DNA from: Pseudanabaena sp. M085S1SP2A07QC
GTDB lineage: Bacteria; Cyanobacteriota; Cyanobacteriia; Pseudanabaenales; Pseudanabaenaceae
Assembly (NCBI GenBank): GCA_020404895.1
Contig: JADBWK010000064.1
Coordinates: 1-64,000, forward strand
Length of the DNA stretch: 64,000 bases
Direction: 5' to 3'
This document shows positions 8,954-17,266 of this stretch, in pieces. The notes beneath the pieces were generated by a model. That model worked only from the letters and a program-made list of their open reading frames with translations, did no database searches and was not told where the DNA came from. The position numbers were made by a program, and so were the translations under genes. Position 1 is the first letter of the stretch, and each line of letters starts with the position of its first letter.

Positions 8954-9751
8954 TCATAGCTTAGTGCCGCATACCTTACAGAATTCTGCATCCATGTCAT
9001 GTAAGGACAGTTCACAGCCAGAACAGATAGACTCTTTCATCACATCATTTTCGCGATCGCTTTGGTTGGCAGTTTGCACCAATCGCTTAAATAACTCACC
9101 TAGCTGAACTGGGATCAGCGCAATACCAGTGAGAACCATGATCACTGTCGTCAGTTTACCCGCGTCGGACTTAGGCATGACGTCGCTATAGCCCACAGTA
9201 GTCATCGTAAAAATTGAAAAATAGAAAGCATCAAGAAAGGTATGAAACTTGGGATTGCTAGGATGTTCGATTTGGTAGACCAAACCTGAAAAGACAAACA
9301 CGATCGCTAATAATGTGAAGAGTATCCTAAATAAAATGGCAATATCTTCAGTCTTATGGGCAAATAGCGTTCGCGACTCCACCAACCGAATCAAGCGCAA
9401 AATCCGAAACCAGCGCAATAGCCGAATAAACGTCACATCGATCGCTCCCAAAAAGAATGGCAAAATCGCGACTAGATCGATAATTGCATAGAGGCTAAAT
9501 AGATGTTTGAGTTTCTCTTCGGCACAAATCAACCTCAAAAAATATTCAAAGACAAACACACCAAGAATGATGTCATCTAGCAAATTGAGACGGTGGCGTG
9601 TAACATCGGATATTTCGTAGGTTTGAGCGACAAAACTGATCGCAGAGGCAAGCACAAGGATGGCGATCGCGATATTGATTAGTTTGCCAACGGGTGTAGC
9701 AAGATCATCAAGATAAAAGTTAATCTTCTGGCTGATTTTCTGTCTTAACAT
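8954..9751 (-). CDS. Voltage-gated K+ channel-like protein with C-terminal zinc ribbon
   Basis: A 265-residue six-TM ion channel subunit that would tetramerise in the membrane. The S4 sensor is arginine-rich (LLRWFRILRLIRLVESR), the pore helix and filter read YFSIFTMTTVGYSDVMP with the K+ signature TVGY, and S6 follows (VIMVLTGIALIPVQLGELF). After a short linker the chain ends in CSGCELSLHDMDAEFCKVCG, a four-cysteine zinc-ribbon-like module. The ribbon might be a cytosolic regulatory or assembly domain (inference). Single gene, convergent with the frameshifted membrane protein. Confidence 0.9.
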   Translation of the reverse strand: MLRQKISQKINFYLDDLATPVGKLINIAIAILVLASAISFVAQTYEISDVTRHRLNLLDDIILGVFVFEYFLRLICAEEKLKHLFSLYAIIDLVAILPFFLGAIDVTFIRLLRWFRILRLIRLVESRTLFAHKTEDIAILFRILFTLLAIVFVFSGLVYQIEHPSNPKFHTFLDAFYFSIFTMTTVGYSDVMPKSDAGKLTTVIMVLTGIALIPVQLGELFKRLVQTANQSDRENDVMKESICSGCELSLHDMDAEFCKVCGTKL

Positions 9752-9790
9752 AACGAATTAAATAATACCAAATTGCAGATTCCAAAAAAA

Positions 9791-9845
9791 CAAAGCCCAA
9801 AAATTAAAGGTGGCGCTCCGCAACACCTTTAATTTTCGGGCTTTG
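9791..9845. repeat. GC-apex hairpin upstream of rlmD
   Basis: The arms CAAAGCCCAAAAATTAAAGG and CCTTTAATTTTCGGGCTTTG form a long, nearly perfect stem around GTGGCGCTCCGCAACAC. It lies between two divergent genes (channel and rlmD), so it is not an ordinary terminator. Confidence 0.8.
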
Positions 9846-9894
9846 CGACAAGCTATAATCAAATATCTCCAGCCACAGATTAATTTAGGAAACC

Positions 9895-11259
9895 ATGCTA
9901 CTACAGGGACAAAAAATCACGCTTACCATCGACGATCTAGCTGATAGCGGCGATGGGGTGGGACGTTATGAAAATATCGCCATCTTTGTTCCCAATAGTG
10001 TTCCTGGCGATCGCATTACCGCAAAATTAGAATTTGTGAAAAAGAACTTTGCTCACGCCAGCATCGAGAAAATTCTTTCACCTTCAAGCGATCGCGTCTA
10101 TCCTAAATGCATCGTTGCCGATAAATGTGGCGGTTGTCAATGGCAAACTGTGGGCTATCCTGCACAGTTGCGAACTAAGCAAAATATTGTCTTACAAGCT
10201 TTACAACGCATCGGTGGTTTTGATGCTGAGATGTTAGAAGCACTCATTTCACCGATTGTGGGCGCGAAGGAAAGTTTACACTATCGCAACAAAGTTACCT
10301 ATCCTTTGGCAACTGGACGCGATGGTAATATCAGGGCGGGATATTATCAAAAGGGAACCCATAAAATTGTCAATCTCAATCAATGCCCAGCCCAAGATAT
10401 CCGACTCGATCCGATGTTGGAAGAAATTAAGCGCGATATTCATAACCAATGTTGGGAAATCTACGATGAGAAAACGCACACGGGGCTATTGCGTCATCTA
10501 GGGCTACGCATTGGTCGCAATACAGGTGAAGTCTTGATTACTCTAGTGACAAGAGATTGGGATGTCCCGAACTTGAATGTATTTGCCCAAACTTGGTTAG
10601 ATCGCTATCCTAAAGTTATGGGTGTAATTCTCAATTGCAATCCTGATAGAACCAATGCAATTATGGGACGAGAGAGCCGTTGCATCGTAGGGAAGGATTA
10701 TCTCTTAGAGAAATTTGCGGGTTTAACTTTCCGTTTGCGAGGCGATACCTTCTTTCAGGTCTATACTGAGCAAGCAGAAAAGATGCTAAAAATTATTGAA
10801 GCAGAACTTGATCTAAAAGGAACCGAAATCCTCTTAGATGCCTATGCAGGAATTGGCACGATCGCATTACCTTTGGCGGAGCAAGTCAAACAGGCGATCG
10901 CGATCGAAATCCAGCCACAGGCTACTGCACAGGGCAAACTCAATGCTGAACTCAATGGCATTGACAATGTCGTTTTTCATACTGGCAAAGTCGAAGAATT
11001 AATCAGTACACTCAATCTGCAACCTGACATCGTGATCCTCGATCCACCACGCAAAGGTTGCGAACCTAATGTAATTGATTATCTCCGCGAAAATCCTCCC
11101 GATCGCCTTGTCTATGTCAGTTGCAATCCCGCCACCCAAGCGCGAGATTTAAAATTATTATGCGATGGCGATCGCTATCAAATCACCCGCATTCAACCCA
11201 TAGACTTTTTCCCCCAAACCTCTCACGTTGAGGCGATCGCCTTTCTTGAAAAGTCGTAA
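9895..11259 (+). CDS. rlmD: 23S rRNA (uracil-C5)-methyltransferase, RlmD/RumA type
   Basis: A 454-residue SAM-dependent enzyme that makes 5-methyluridine in 23S rRNA. It has an N-terminal TRAM domain (KITLTIDDLADSGDGVGRYE), Fe-S ligand cysteines in CIVADKCGGCQWQ, the SAM fold (LLDAYAGIGTIALPLAEQ), and the catalytic motifs ILDPPRKGCE and VYVSCNPATQARDLK with the nucleophilic cysteine. It could act on U747 and/or U1939; family position cannot be settled by eye. Its last 96 nt are repeated, diverged, at 13253-13348 beyond a two-gene insertion. Confidence 0.93.
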   Translation: MLLQGQKITLTIDDLADSGDGVGRYENIAIFVPNSVPGDRITAKLEFVKKNFAHASIEKILSPSSDRVYPKCIVADKCGGCQWQTVGYPAQLRTKQNIVLQALQRIGGFDAEMLEALISPIVGAKESLHYRNKVTYPLATGRDGNIRAGYYQKGTHKIVNLNQCPAQDIRLDPMLEEIKRDIHNQCWEIYDEKTHTGLLRHLGLRIGRNTGEVLITLVTRDWDVPNLNVFAQTWLDRYPKVMGVILNCNPDRTNAIMGRESRCIVGKDYLLEKFAGLTFRLRGDTFFQVYTEQAEKMLKIIEAELDLKGTEILLDAYAGIGTIALPLAEQVKQAIAIEIQPQATAQGKLNAELNGIDNVVFHTGKVEELISTLNLQPDIVILDPPRKGCEPNVIDYLRENPPDRLVYVSCNPATQARDLKLLCDGDRYQITRIQPIDFFPQTSHVEAIAFLEKS

Positions 11260-11292
11260 ATCAAAAAATCCTTGTTGCGCTAGAATAAGCCA

Positions 11293-12459
11293 ATGACTAC
11301 TAGAAATCTAGAAAACATCACAATTCATCAATTCCGAGGTCTAAAAGAACTTGAGCTAAAAGACCTCGGACAAATTAATTTGCTTGTTGGTGTTAATAAT
11401 TCAGGTAAAACTAGCGTACTTGAAGCTTTATCAATTTACTGCAATTCCCTAGATTTACGGAATTGGATAATTACTGCGACAGCAAGAGAAGGAAATCCAC
11501 TTACTACTTCTCCAACTCCAATTCTCACTTCACTACGATGGCTATTTGCGCAAGAGAAACACCAAACAGGCATTATTTTTATATCGGGAGATGGTCAATT
11601 TGCTGTCAAGAAGATCAAAGTAACATATGAAGAAATTGAAGGTATGTTTTCTCAAAAGCAATCAGCACGATTTAATAGTTTAGAAAAGCTTGCAGAACTA
11701 ATCGGAACAGAATATAAGTTAACTAATGAAGAAGATGTTTTACAGTTAAAGAAAGGATTAAGTTTAAAAATCGAATTAAATGATGATCAATCCAAGTTGT
11801 TAGATGATAAATCTTCTCATTTTATTAAAACCTACCAAATCTGGGAAAATGATTTTCTTTTATCTTCTGATGAAATTATAGACGAATACATATTACTAAA
11901 ATCTATTATTACAACGACTTCACATTGTTCAAATATTGGTCAAATTAAGTTATTGTCAGATGCTAGTTTTCACAATTTCAAAGCTGATGTATTAGATTTA
12001 TTAAGTCAGATGGATTCAAATATTTCTGATGTAGAAATTCTTGCTGACCCAAAGTCAACAGATTTTTATGCAGGTATTTATATTCAACATAAAAGGCTTG
12101 GGTTGGTTCCTTTAAGTTCATTTGGTGATGGTGTGCGGCGATTACTTCATATTGCCTTAAAGCTAGCAAGTGTGAAAGGTGGAATTTTATTAATTGATGA
12201 ACTAGAAGCAACAATTCATACAGAAGCCTTACAAAATTCTTTTCAATGGTTAGCGAAATGGAGCAAGGAAATGAATGTACAAATCTTTGCGACTACCCAT
12301 AGCCTTGAAGCTGTTGATGCTTTATTAGCAGTAAATGAAAGCGCATCAGATTTAGTGCTTTACAGACTTGAGCCAAAAGAAAATCTAACAAAAGTAATTA
12401 GACACGATTGGAGTCGATTAAAGCGCCTACGAGAAAATTTGGGTATGGAGGTTCGTTGA
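11293..12459 (+). CDS. OLD-like AAA15 ATPase, first gene of a two-gene cassette
   Basis: A 388-residue ABC/SMC-type ATPase. The N terminus ITIHQFRGLKELELKDLG leads into the Walker A LLVGVNNSGKTSVLEAL. A signature-like FGDGVRRLLHIALKLA, Walker B GILLIDELEATIHTEAL and the His switch QIFATTHSLEAVDALL follow. OLD-family ATPases sense phage or nucleic-acid cues and drive a TOPRIM nuclease. Here the TOPRIM part is a separate gene that overlaps by one base, as in PARIS or AbiL. An anti-phage role is inference. The cassette is AT-rich and starts 33 bp after rlmD. Confidence 0.85.
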   Translation: MTTRNLENITIHQFRGLKELELKDLGQINLLVGVNNSGKTSVLEALSIYCNSLDLRNWIITATAREGNPLTTSPTPILTSLRWLFAQEKHQTGIIFISGDGQFAVKKIKVTYEEIEGMFSQKQSARFNSLEKLAELIGTEYKLTNEEDVLQLKKGLSLKIELNDDQSKLLDDKSSHFIKTYQIWENDFLLSSDEIIDEYILLKSIITTTSHCSNIGQIKLLSDASFHNFKADVLDLLSQMDSNISDVEILADPKSTDFYAGIYIQHKRLGLVPLSSFGDGVRRLLHIALKLASVKGGILLIDELEATIHTEALQNSFQWLAKWSKEMNVQIFATTHSLEAVDALLAVNESASDLVLYRLEPKENLTKVIRHDWSRLKRLRENLGMEVR

Positions 12460-13241
12460 TGGATCGGCGCTGTGTGTTGATAATCGTTGAAGGTAACCAT
12501 GACCAAGCCTTTGTAGCAAAAGTTTTTCGCAAATTACTAGATTTTTCTTCTTGGAATCAGGAAACAGAATCACTAGAACCCTTATGGCAAGCACTTGTTC
12601 CTTCTTACAATCCTAAAAAGACAAAAAAGTATTACACAAGGCTGAATATGCCAACCATTGTGAATACCAATTATTTGTCAATAGCTATCTATGTTGGGGA
12701 AGGGAGTAATTTGCTAGAAAACTTGATTGGAGAAAACACTAGCGTTCTTCAGAATATCAGTGATGCTTTATCTAATCTCAATCCTGATGCTTTTTCAGGT
12801 TTTGGAATAATTCTTGATGCCGATAAAAAGACTCCTGATGAAATAGCTAAAAAATATTGCAAGAAATTAAAAGAATATTTTCCAAACTTTCCCAATCAGC
12901 CTGGCACTGTAGTGAAAGGTTCACCGAATTTAGGAATATACATACTGCCAAATAATTCAGATCAGGGGGTATTAGATACGTTGCTTTGTGAGTGTGGCGA
13001 GATTGCCTATCCAATTCATATGCAAAGAGCTAAGGACTATATTAATCAGTTCTCTGAGATAAAGTGGAAGAGATTTGACAAAGATAAGGCAACTATAGCA
13101 ACAGTAGCAAGTGTTCTTAAACCTGGTAAAACCAATAACACAAGTATTTCTGATAATGAGTGGGTTAGTAATGATACTGCTCAGCAGATTCCTGCGATCC
13201 AATCTTTAGTAGATTTTTTAAGAAATTTGATAGAAATTTAG
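12459..13241 (+). CDS. DUF3226-like TOPRIM protein, second gene of the cassette
   Basis: A 260-residue partner of the ATPase. The ATG at 12459 overlaps the upstream TGA (TGATG), so the track start at 12408 is rejected. TOPRIM acidic motifs are visible: CVLIIVEGNHDQAFVAKVF gives the catalytic Glu and FGIILDADKKTPDEIAKKY gives the DxD. The layout resembles DUF3226/OLD TOPRIM proteins. VVKGSPNLGIYILPNNSDQG is a glycine/asparagine-rich core segment of the kind seen after the DxD motif. It likely cuts or nicks nucleic acid when activated by the ATPase; that activity is inference. Confidence 0.75.
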   Translation: MDRRCVLIIVEGNHDQAFVAKVFRKLLDFSSWNQETESLEPLWQALVPSYNPKKTKKYYTRLNMPTIVNTNYLSIAIYVGEGSNLLENLIGENTSVLQNISDALSNLNPDAFSGFGIILDADKKTPDEIAKKYCKKLKEYFPNFPNQPGTVVKGSPNLGIYILPNNSDQGVLDTLLCECGEIAYPIHMQRAKDYINQFSEIKWKRFDKDKATIATVASVLKPGKTNNTSISDNEWVSNDTAQQIPAIQSLVDFLRNLIEI

Positions 13242-13252
13242 GTGTACAAGTT

Positions 13253-13348
13253 GATGGTGATCGCTATCAACTTATGAGCATTCAACCTATCAATTTCTTC
13301 CCGCAAACTTCCCATGTCGAAGCGATCGCTTTTCTTACAAAGTATTAA
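13253..13348 (+). pseudogene. Duplicate rlmD 3' end beyond the ATPase/TOPRIM pair
   Basis: The frame DGDRYQLMSIQPINFFPQTS then HVEAIAFLTKY and a stop matches the rlmD end DGDRYQITRIQPIDFFPQTS then HVEAIAFLEKS. Both copies span exactly 96 nt (11164-11259 and 13253-13348) without gaps and differ at about 22 positions by eye. It is not an ORF on its own. It marks the far border of the two-gene insertion. Confidence 0.92.
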
Positions 13349-13366
13349 CAGCAATTCCTGAGCAGA

Positions 13367-13450
13367 CCAAGACAAGAGATTTTTTTAAAGTGTTGCTTTG
13401 CAACACTTTAAAAAAATCTCTTGTCTTGGATTTGAGCGCAAAGCGCTGTA
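13367..13450. repeat. 30-bp perfect hairpin plus GTTTGAGCGCAAAGCGCTG module
   Basis: The left arm CCAAGACAAGAGATTTTTTT continues AAAGTGTTGC (13367-13396), the loop is TTT, and the right arm at 13400-13429 is its perfect complement. It is followed by GATTTGAGCGCAAAGCGCTGTA. The same composite occurs at 14839-14925, 52225-52291 and 62122-62198. Confidence 0.9.
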
Positions 13451-13513
13451 AATGGCGGTTATCGAACTCAGGTAATGTTATGTTAGAAAACCTGTCTTTA
13501 AGTATTTTTTGTA

Positions 13514-14596
13514 ATGTCTAAAAACTATAAAATCACCCTTCTCCCTGGGGACGGGATTGGTCCCGAAATTATGAAGGTAGCGGTGGCAGTGCTACAGGCG
13601 ATCGCACCCAAATTTGGGATTACCTTTGCTTTCGAGACATCTCTAGTTGGCGGTGCAGCGATCGATGCAACGGGACATCCTTTGCCTGAAGAAACCTTAC
13701 AGCTTTGCAAAAATAGTGATGCAGTTTTACTAGCCGCAGTTGGTGGCGAAAAGTGGGACACGATGCCATCAAATTTGCGCCCTGAACAAGCTTTACTAGG
13801 CTTGCGTGGTGGCATGGGCTTATTTGCCAATTTGCGCCCTGCTCAGATTTTGCCCCAGTTAATTGATGCATCGACCTTGAAACGTGAAGTGGTTGAAGGC
13901 GTAGATATTCTAGTAGTACGAGAACTTACAGGCGGCATTTATTTTGGCAAACCCAAGGGGATCGTCACCGATGAAAATGGTGTACGTCGTGGTTTTAATA
14001 CGATGGTTTATACCGAGCCAGAAATTGATCGCATTGCCAGAGTTGCCTTTGAGGCTGCTCAAAAACGTCGTGGTTCTGTCTGTTCAGTTGATAAATCCAA
14101 TGTCTTGGAAGTGTCGCAGCTATGGCGCGATCGCGTGACTAGTATTTCTAGCGAATATCCTGATGTGAAATTGTCCCACATGTATGTGGATAATGCCGCT
14201 ATGCAGATCATTCGCAATCCCAAACAGTTTGATGTAATCCTAACTAGCAATCTATTTGGCGATATTCTCTCCGATGCGGCAGCAATGTTAACAGGTAGCA
14301 TTGGCATGTTGCCATCAGCTAGCCTCGGTGAAACAGGGAAACCTGGAGTATATGAGCCTGTGCATGGTTCTGCTCCTGATATTGCTGGTAAAGATTTGGC
14401 AAATCCTTTAGCTCAAGTTTTAAGTGCGGCAATGATGTTGCGCTATGCCTTTAATGAAGGAGAGGCTGCCGATGCGATCGAGTTGGCGGTGAATAAGGTT
14501 CTCGATTCTGGCAAACGTACAGGCGACATCATGGCGGATGGTTGCGAAAGATTAGGCTGTATCGCTATGGGAGAGGCGTTGCTAGCCGCGCTGTAA
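13514..14596 (+). CDS. leuB: 3-isopropylmalate dehydrogenase
   Basis: A 360-residue NAD-dependent enzyme that oxidises and decarboxylates 3-isopropylmalate in leucine biosynthesis. The N terminus [16 protein letters not shown], the substrate loop [17 protein letters not shown], the metal-site [16 protein letters not shown] / [18 protein letters not shown] and the cofactor loop [18 protein letters not shown] are all present. Length is standard. The stop codon lies inside the left arm of a 24-bp perfect hairpin. No other leu genes adjoin, which is common in cyanobacteria. Confidence 0.97.
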   Translation: MSKNYKITLLPGDGIGPEIMKVAVAVLQAIAPKFGITFAFETSLVGGAAIDATGHPLPEETLQLCKNSDAVLLAAVGGEKWDTMPSNLRPEQALLGLRGGMGLFANLRPAQILPQLIDASTLKREVVEGVDILVVRELTGGIYFGKPKGIVTDENGVRRGFNTMVYTEPEIDRIARVAFEAAQKRRGSVCSVDKSNVLEVSQLWRDRVTSISSEYPDVKLSHMYVDNAAMQIIRNPKQFDVILTSNLFGDILSDAAAMLTGSIGMLPSASLGETGKPGVYEPVHGSAPDIAGKDLANPLAQVLSAAMMLRYAFNEGEAADAIELAVNKVLDSGKRTGDIMADGCERLGCIAMGEALLAAL

Positions 14597-14638
14597 AAAG
14601 AGAGGTGTCGCGATGCGACACCTCTCTTTTTACAGCGC
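14588..14638. terminator. 24-bp perfect hairpin containing the leuB stop
   Basis: The arms GCGCTGTAAAAAGAGAGGTG+TCGC (14588-14611) and its exact complement (14615-14638) enclose the loop GAT. The last leuB codon and the TAA (14594-14596) are inside the left arm, so the right arm holds an inverted copy of the gene end. It probably terminates leuB. Confidence 0.85.
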
Positions 14639-14652
14639 TTTGCAATCAAACC

Positions 14653-14745
14653 AAAACAGAAAATGGCTACGCCATTTTCTGTTTTTAAATCCCTTACAGG
14701 GTTTGGCTTTTAATTCACAGAAGTGTTGTCACACTTTTGTGAATT
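14653..14745. repeat. Double-hairpin dispersed repeat, copy B
   Basis: AACAGAAAATGGCTACGCCA followed by TTTTCTGTT forms the first stem. The linker CCCTTACAGGG and the second hairpin AATTCACAGAAGTGTTGTCA / CACTTTTGTGAATT follow. Compared with copy A the outer arm pairs have changed together (AGCAC/GTGCT versus AACAG/CTGTT). Confidence 0.85.
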
Positions 14746-14838
14746 GGTATAACTGCTGTCCTCACTCAACTACAGCACAGATTTTGCAGGCTTAATAGTG
14801 TTGTGCCTACAATACTTAAGCCTGCAATTACCAATCAA

Positions 14839-14925
14839 CCAAACCAAGAAAAATTTTAAAAGCATTGCCTTGCAATGCTTTTAAAATTTTTCTTGGTTTG
14901 GGTTTGAGAGTAAAGCGCTGTGGGT
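14839..14925. repeat. 30-bp perfect hairpin containing the NACHT gene end, plus module
   Basis: The left arm 14839-14868 (CCAAACCAAGAAAAATTTTA, then AAAGCATTGC), the loop CTT and the right arm 14872-14901 are exactly complementary. The right arm covers the minus-strand stop (14881-14883) and the last six codons of the NACHT gene. TTTGAGAGTAAAGCGCTGTG follows, matching the module at 13430-13450. Confidence 0.9.
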
Positions 14926-17220
14926 TATTGGTAATAGCAAACTTTGCTCGATCGCTTGTCTGACAGGTTGACGCACATAGCAATCACTTTCAAGGCATTC
15001 GACTAAAAGACGATTAGCATTACAGTATTGACGTAAATGCTCAAGTTGATGGGGAGTGAGATTCCAAATTTGACCAATATTACGATTGTTGATCGTCTGT
15101 TGACGCAGGTTATTAGCCCAATCCTCCCATTTGATCTCGCTATCAGCATCTTCAGGACAAGCTTCAATTAGTTCTGTTAAAGCATCTGCCAATTGCGAAT
15201 CGACAGCTTCTTGGGCATATTCCAGAGCAAGACTAAGATCTAGTTCTAAATCAAGTCCCAGATCTTCCCCATCTTTAGTTTCTAAGGCTCTTGCCAGATC
15301 AAAAGCGAGATCAACATTGAGATTACGATTTTGACAAAGATCAAGATCAAGTACTAGGCTCCGCGCTAAGACATTAGCCAAGTTGTGAGGAGAACTCTGG
15401 GCGATCGCACGTCCAAGAGTTAGATAGAAAGCCCGTACTGATTGAATACGATCGGTCACTTGAACAGATTCTGCTTTTTGGTTAACCCATTGCAACAAAC
15501 TTTGTAATTGAGGATCACTAGCTAACAGGCGATCACAATACTCTTTCATCAATATTAGCAACTCGTCGGCTGATCGCATCATACCGACGGCAAGGCGCAA
15601 AATATCATGCCAACGTTGATCAGTAATTTTAGTCGCTAGCAATGTCAATGTATCTTGGCTGCCATTATAAACAAACTCTCTCGCTGCTAAATATTCATGA
15701 AAAGTTAAATGCGAAAAAGAATAAATTCCCTTAGCTCGTTCTACAAACAACCCATGCTGTGATTCAATCGCCCTGATAATTGCTGCACTATCGAGTTGCA
15801 AAGCATCCTCATCGGTATTTGCTTTTGGTAAATTACGAATATATTCAGTAATATAGCTTTCCAGATCGACTTGCCGAAAAAAGTAATCTCCTTGATAAAA
15901 TGTTGTGCAAGCAACTTGGGCTAACAAATCTTCTTTACGTTGCATCGACAAATTTTTATAAATTTGATGCCGTTCAATATTGCGTTTGGCATCCCATTTT
16001 TTAAGCAGTACGTCCAACCCTTCTCGATAGAGCTCTGAACGGTTAGTAGGGAAATCACCAAATTCATCGAACACTAAACACAATAGAGTCAGCAGTAACG
16101 GATTAGTAGCCAATTCTTGAATAGGGCGATTGTCTTCTACTTTTCGCAAAAAAATCTCAATATGTCGGGAATTATTAAGAAACCAACGCTGGGCAAATTG
16201 CGAAATTTGCAATGGTTGGAAGTTCGCAACTTCGACTTCAGTGAACTTCTCAAATATATATTCCTGCGATCCCAAGCGACTGGTAATCACAAAACGATTG
16301 GTATAGAATTGCTCCGAAAAACTCCGTAAATCTTCAAGCACACGATGCAAATCATTTTCGCGAACTTCATCCAGTCCATCTAAAAATAGAATCGCTCGAC
16401 CTTGTTGTAGAAGCTGTTTAACATTTGCCTCATTACTAATGTTATAAGCGCATAAGTCTTGAGAGATATAATCTAATAACAGTGGCTGAGATTCTGCGCC
16501 TGCATACTGACGCAATGTCACAAAAATTGGAACCAAATCACTAAAGATATCGCCTTGCGAACATTTCAGGGCTGTATATTTTAATAGCGTCGTTTTCCCT
16601 GCACCTGGTTTACCTAGCAGCATCAGTTTACTGTAGCGATTTAGAGCTTCCATACTAGAAATACGATCTTCATTGATGAGTCCCATCTCAATGCGATCGC
16701 GTCCATGATAAGTAGCCAAAAAATCAGCAATTCCCAAACGACGGCGGCTGGTAATTTTTTCTAAAACATCTGTACCTGTATAAATATTTTCCAGATCAAT
16801 CGGATGCGACATATCCAACACTCGCATGGTAGCACAGCGCTCTTGGATTAGTTGACGACTGCGATGGCGTAGTTGCTGCACCAGTTCTTCAATGTTGATG
16901 TCCGAGGCTACACCTTGACTAGATATAGATTGGGTCGCAAGAAATAGGTTTTGCTCATTTTGTGAACTGGTTTCTGCGTCTAAAAAATTTTGCAAAATAT
17001 GTAAGAGACGATTATTTTTGCCAGGTCCCTTACCACTAATGTCAAATTTTCGATAAATTTCTCCCATCCGCTTGCGATAGGCTTCTTCAGAAATGCCTAA
17101 AAAGCTAGCAACTTCACGATCTTCACGATCTTCCCCAAATCGCAATAGGAAAACACTTTCCTGATCAGCAGAAAGCTGATGGGTTTGCGCCATTCGCATC
17201 AGAAATTTTTGGGGAAACAT
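14881..17220 (-). CDS. NACHT-domain NTPase with N-terminal HTH
   Basis: A 779-residue STAND NTPase of the bacterial NACHT group. An N-terminal helix-turn-helix-like region (LSADQESVFLLRFGEDREDR, then EVASFLGISEEAYRKRM) precedes a linker. The NACHT core follows, with Walker A LMLLGKPGAGKTTLLKYTAL (about residue 200) and Walker B AILFLDGLDEVRE (about 275). Downstream are the winged-helix and superstructure helices (SFSHLTFHEYLAAREFVYNG). An Asp/Leu-rich stretch (LDLDLCQNRNLNVDLAFDLA) comes before a conserved C-terminal domain. Related bacterial NACHT proteins protect against phages; a role here is inference. It lies 46 bp downstream of the alpha/beta hydrolase on the same strand. Confidence 0.88.
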   Translation of the reverse strand: MFPQKFLMRMAQTHQLSADQESVFLLRFGEDREDREVASFLGISEEAYRKRMGEIYRKFDISGKGPGKNNRLLHILQNFLDAETSSQNEQNLFLATQSISSQGVASDINIEELVQQLRHRSRQLIQERCATMRVLDMSHPIDLENIYTGTDVLEKITSRRRLGIADFLATYHGRDRIEMGLINEDRISSMEALNRYSKLMLLGKPGAGKTTLLKYTALKCSQGDIFSDLVPIFVTLRQYAGAESQPLLLDYISQDLCAYNISNEANVKQLLQQGRAILFLDGLDEVRENDLHRVLEDLRSFSEQFYTNRFVITSRLGSQEYIFEKFTEVEVANFQPLQISQFAQRWFLNNSRHIEIFLRKVEDNRPIQELATNPLLLTLLCLVFDEFGDFPTNRSELYREGLDVLLKKWDAKRNIERHQIYKNLSMQRKEDLLAQVACTTFYQGDYFFRQVDLESYITEYIRNLPKANTDEDALQLDSAAIIRAIESQHGLFVERAKGIYSFSHLTFHEYLAAREFVYNGSQDTLTLLATKITDQRWHDILRLAVGMMRSADELLILMKEYCDRLLASDPQLQSLLQWVNQKAESVQVTDRIQSVRAFYLTLGRAIAQSSPHNLANVLARSLVLDLDLCQNRNLNVDLAFDLARALETKDGEDLGLDLELDLSLALEYAQEAVDSQLADALTELIEACPEDADSEIKWEDWANNLRQQTINNRNIGQIWNLTPHQLEHLRQYCNANRLLVECLESDCYVRQPVRQAIEQSLLLPITHSALLSNPNQEKF

Positions 17221-17266
17221 AAGTTTATTATCTTAAGGGAAATAGCCTTTAGGGGCGCTTTCTTTA

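Noticed and set aside
12408-12458. Longer N terminus for the TOPRIM protein
   Set aside because: It would lie fully inside the ATPase gene; the ATG at 12459 overlaps the stop by one base and starts right at the conserved strand.
11160-13348. The rlmD flank as attachment sites of an integrase element
   Set aside because: No integrase or excisionase gene lies between the copies and the copies have no long identical core, so classical site-specific integration is not supported; kept only as gene-end duplication.
13525-14649. Several minus- and plus-strand ORFs across leuB
   Set aside because: All are frame shadows of a complete leuB.
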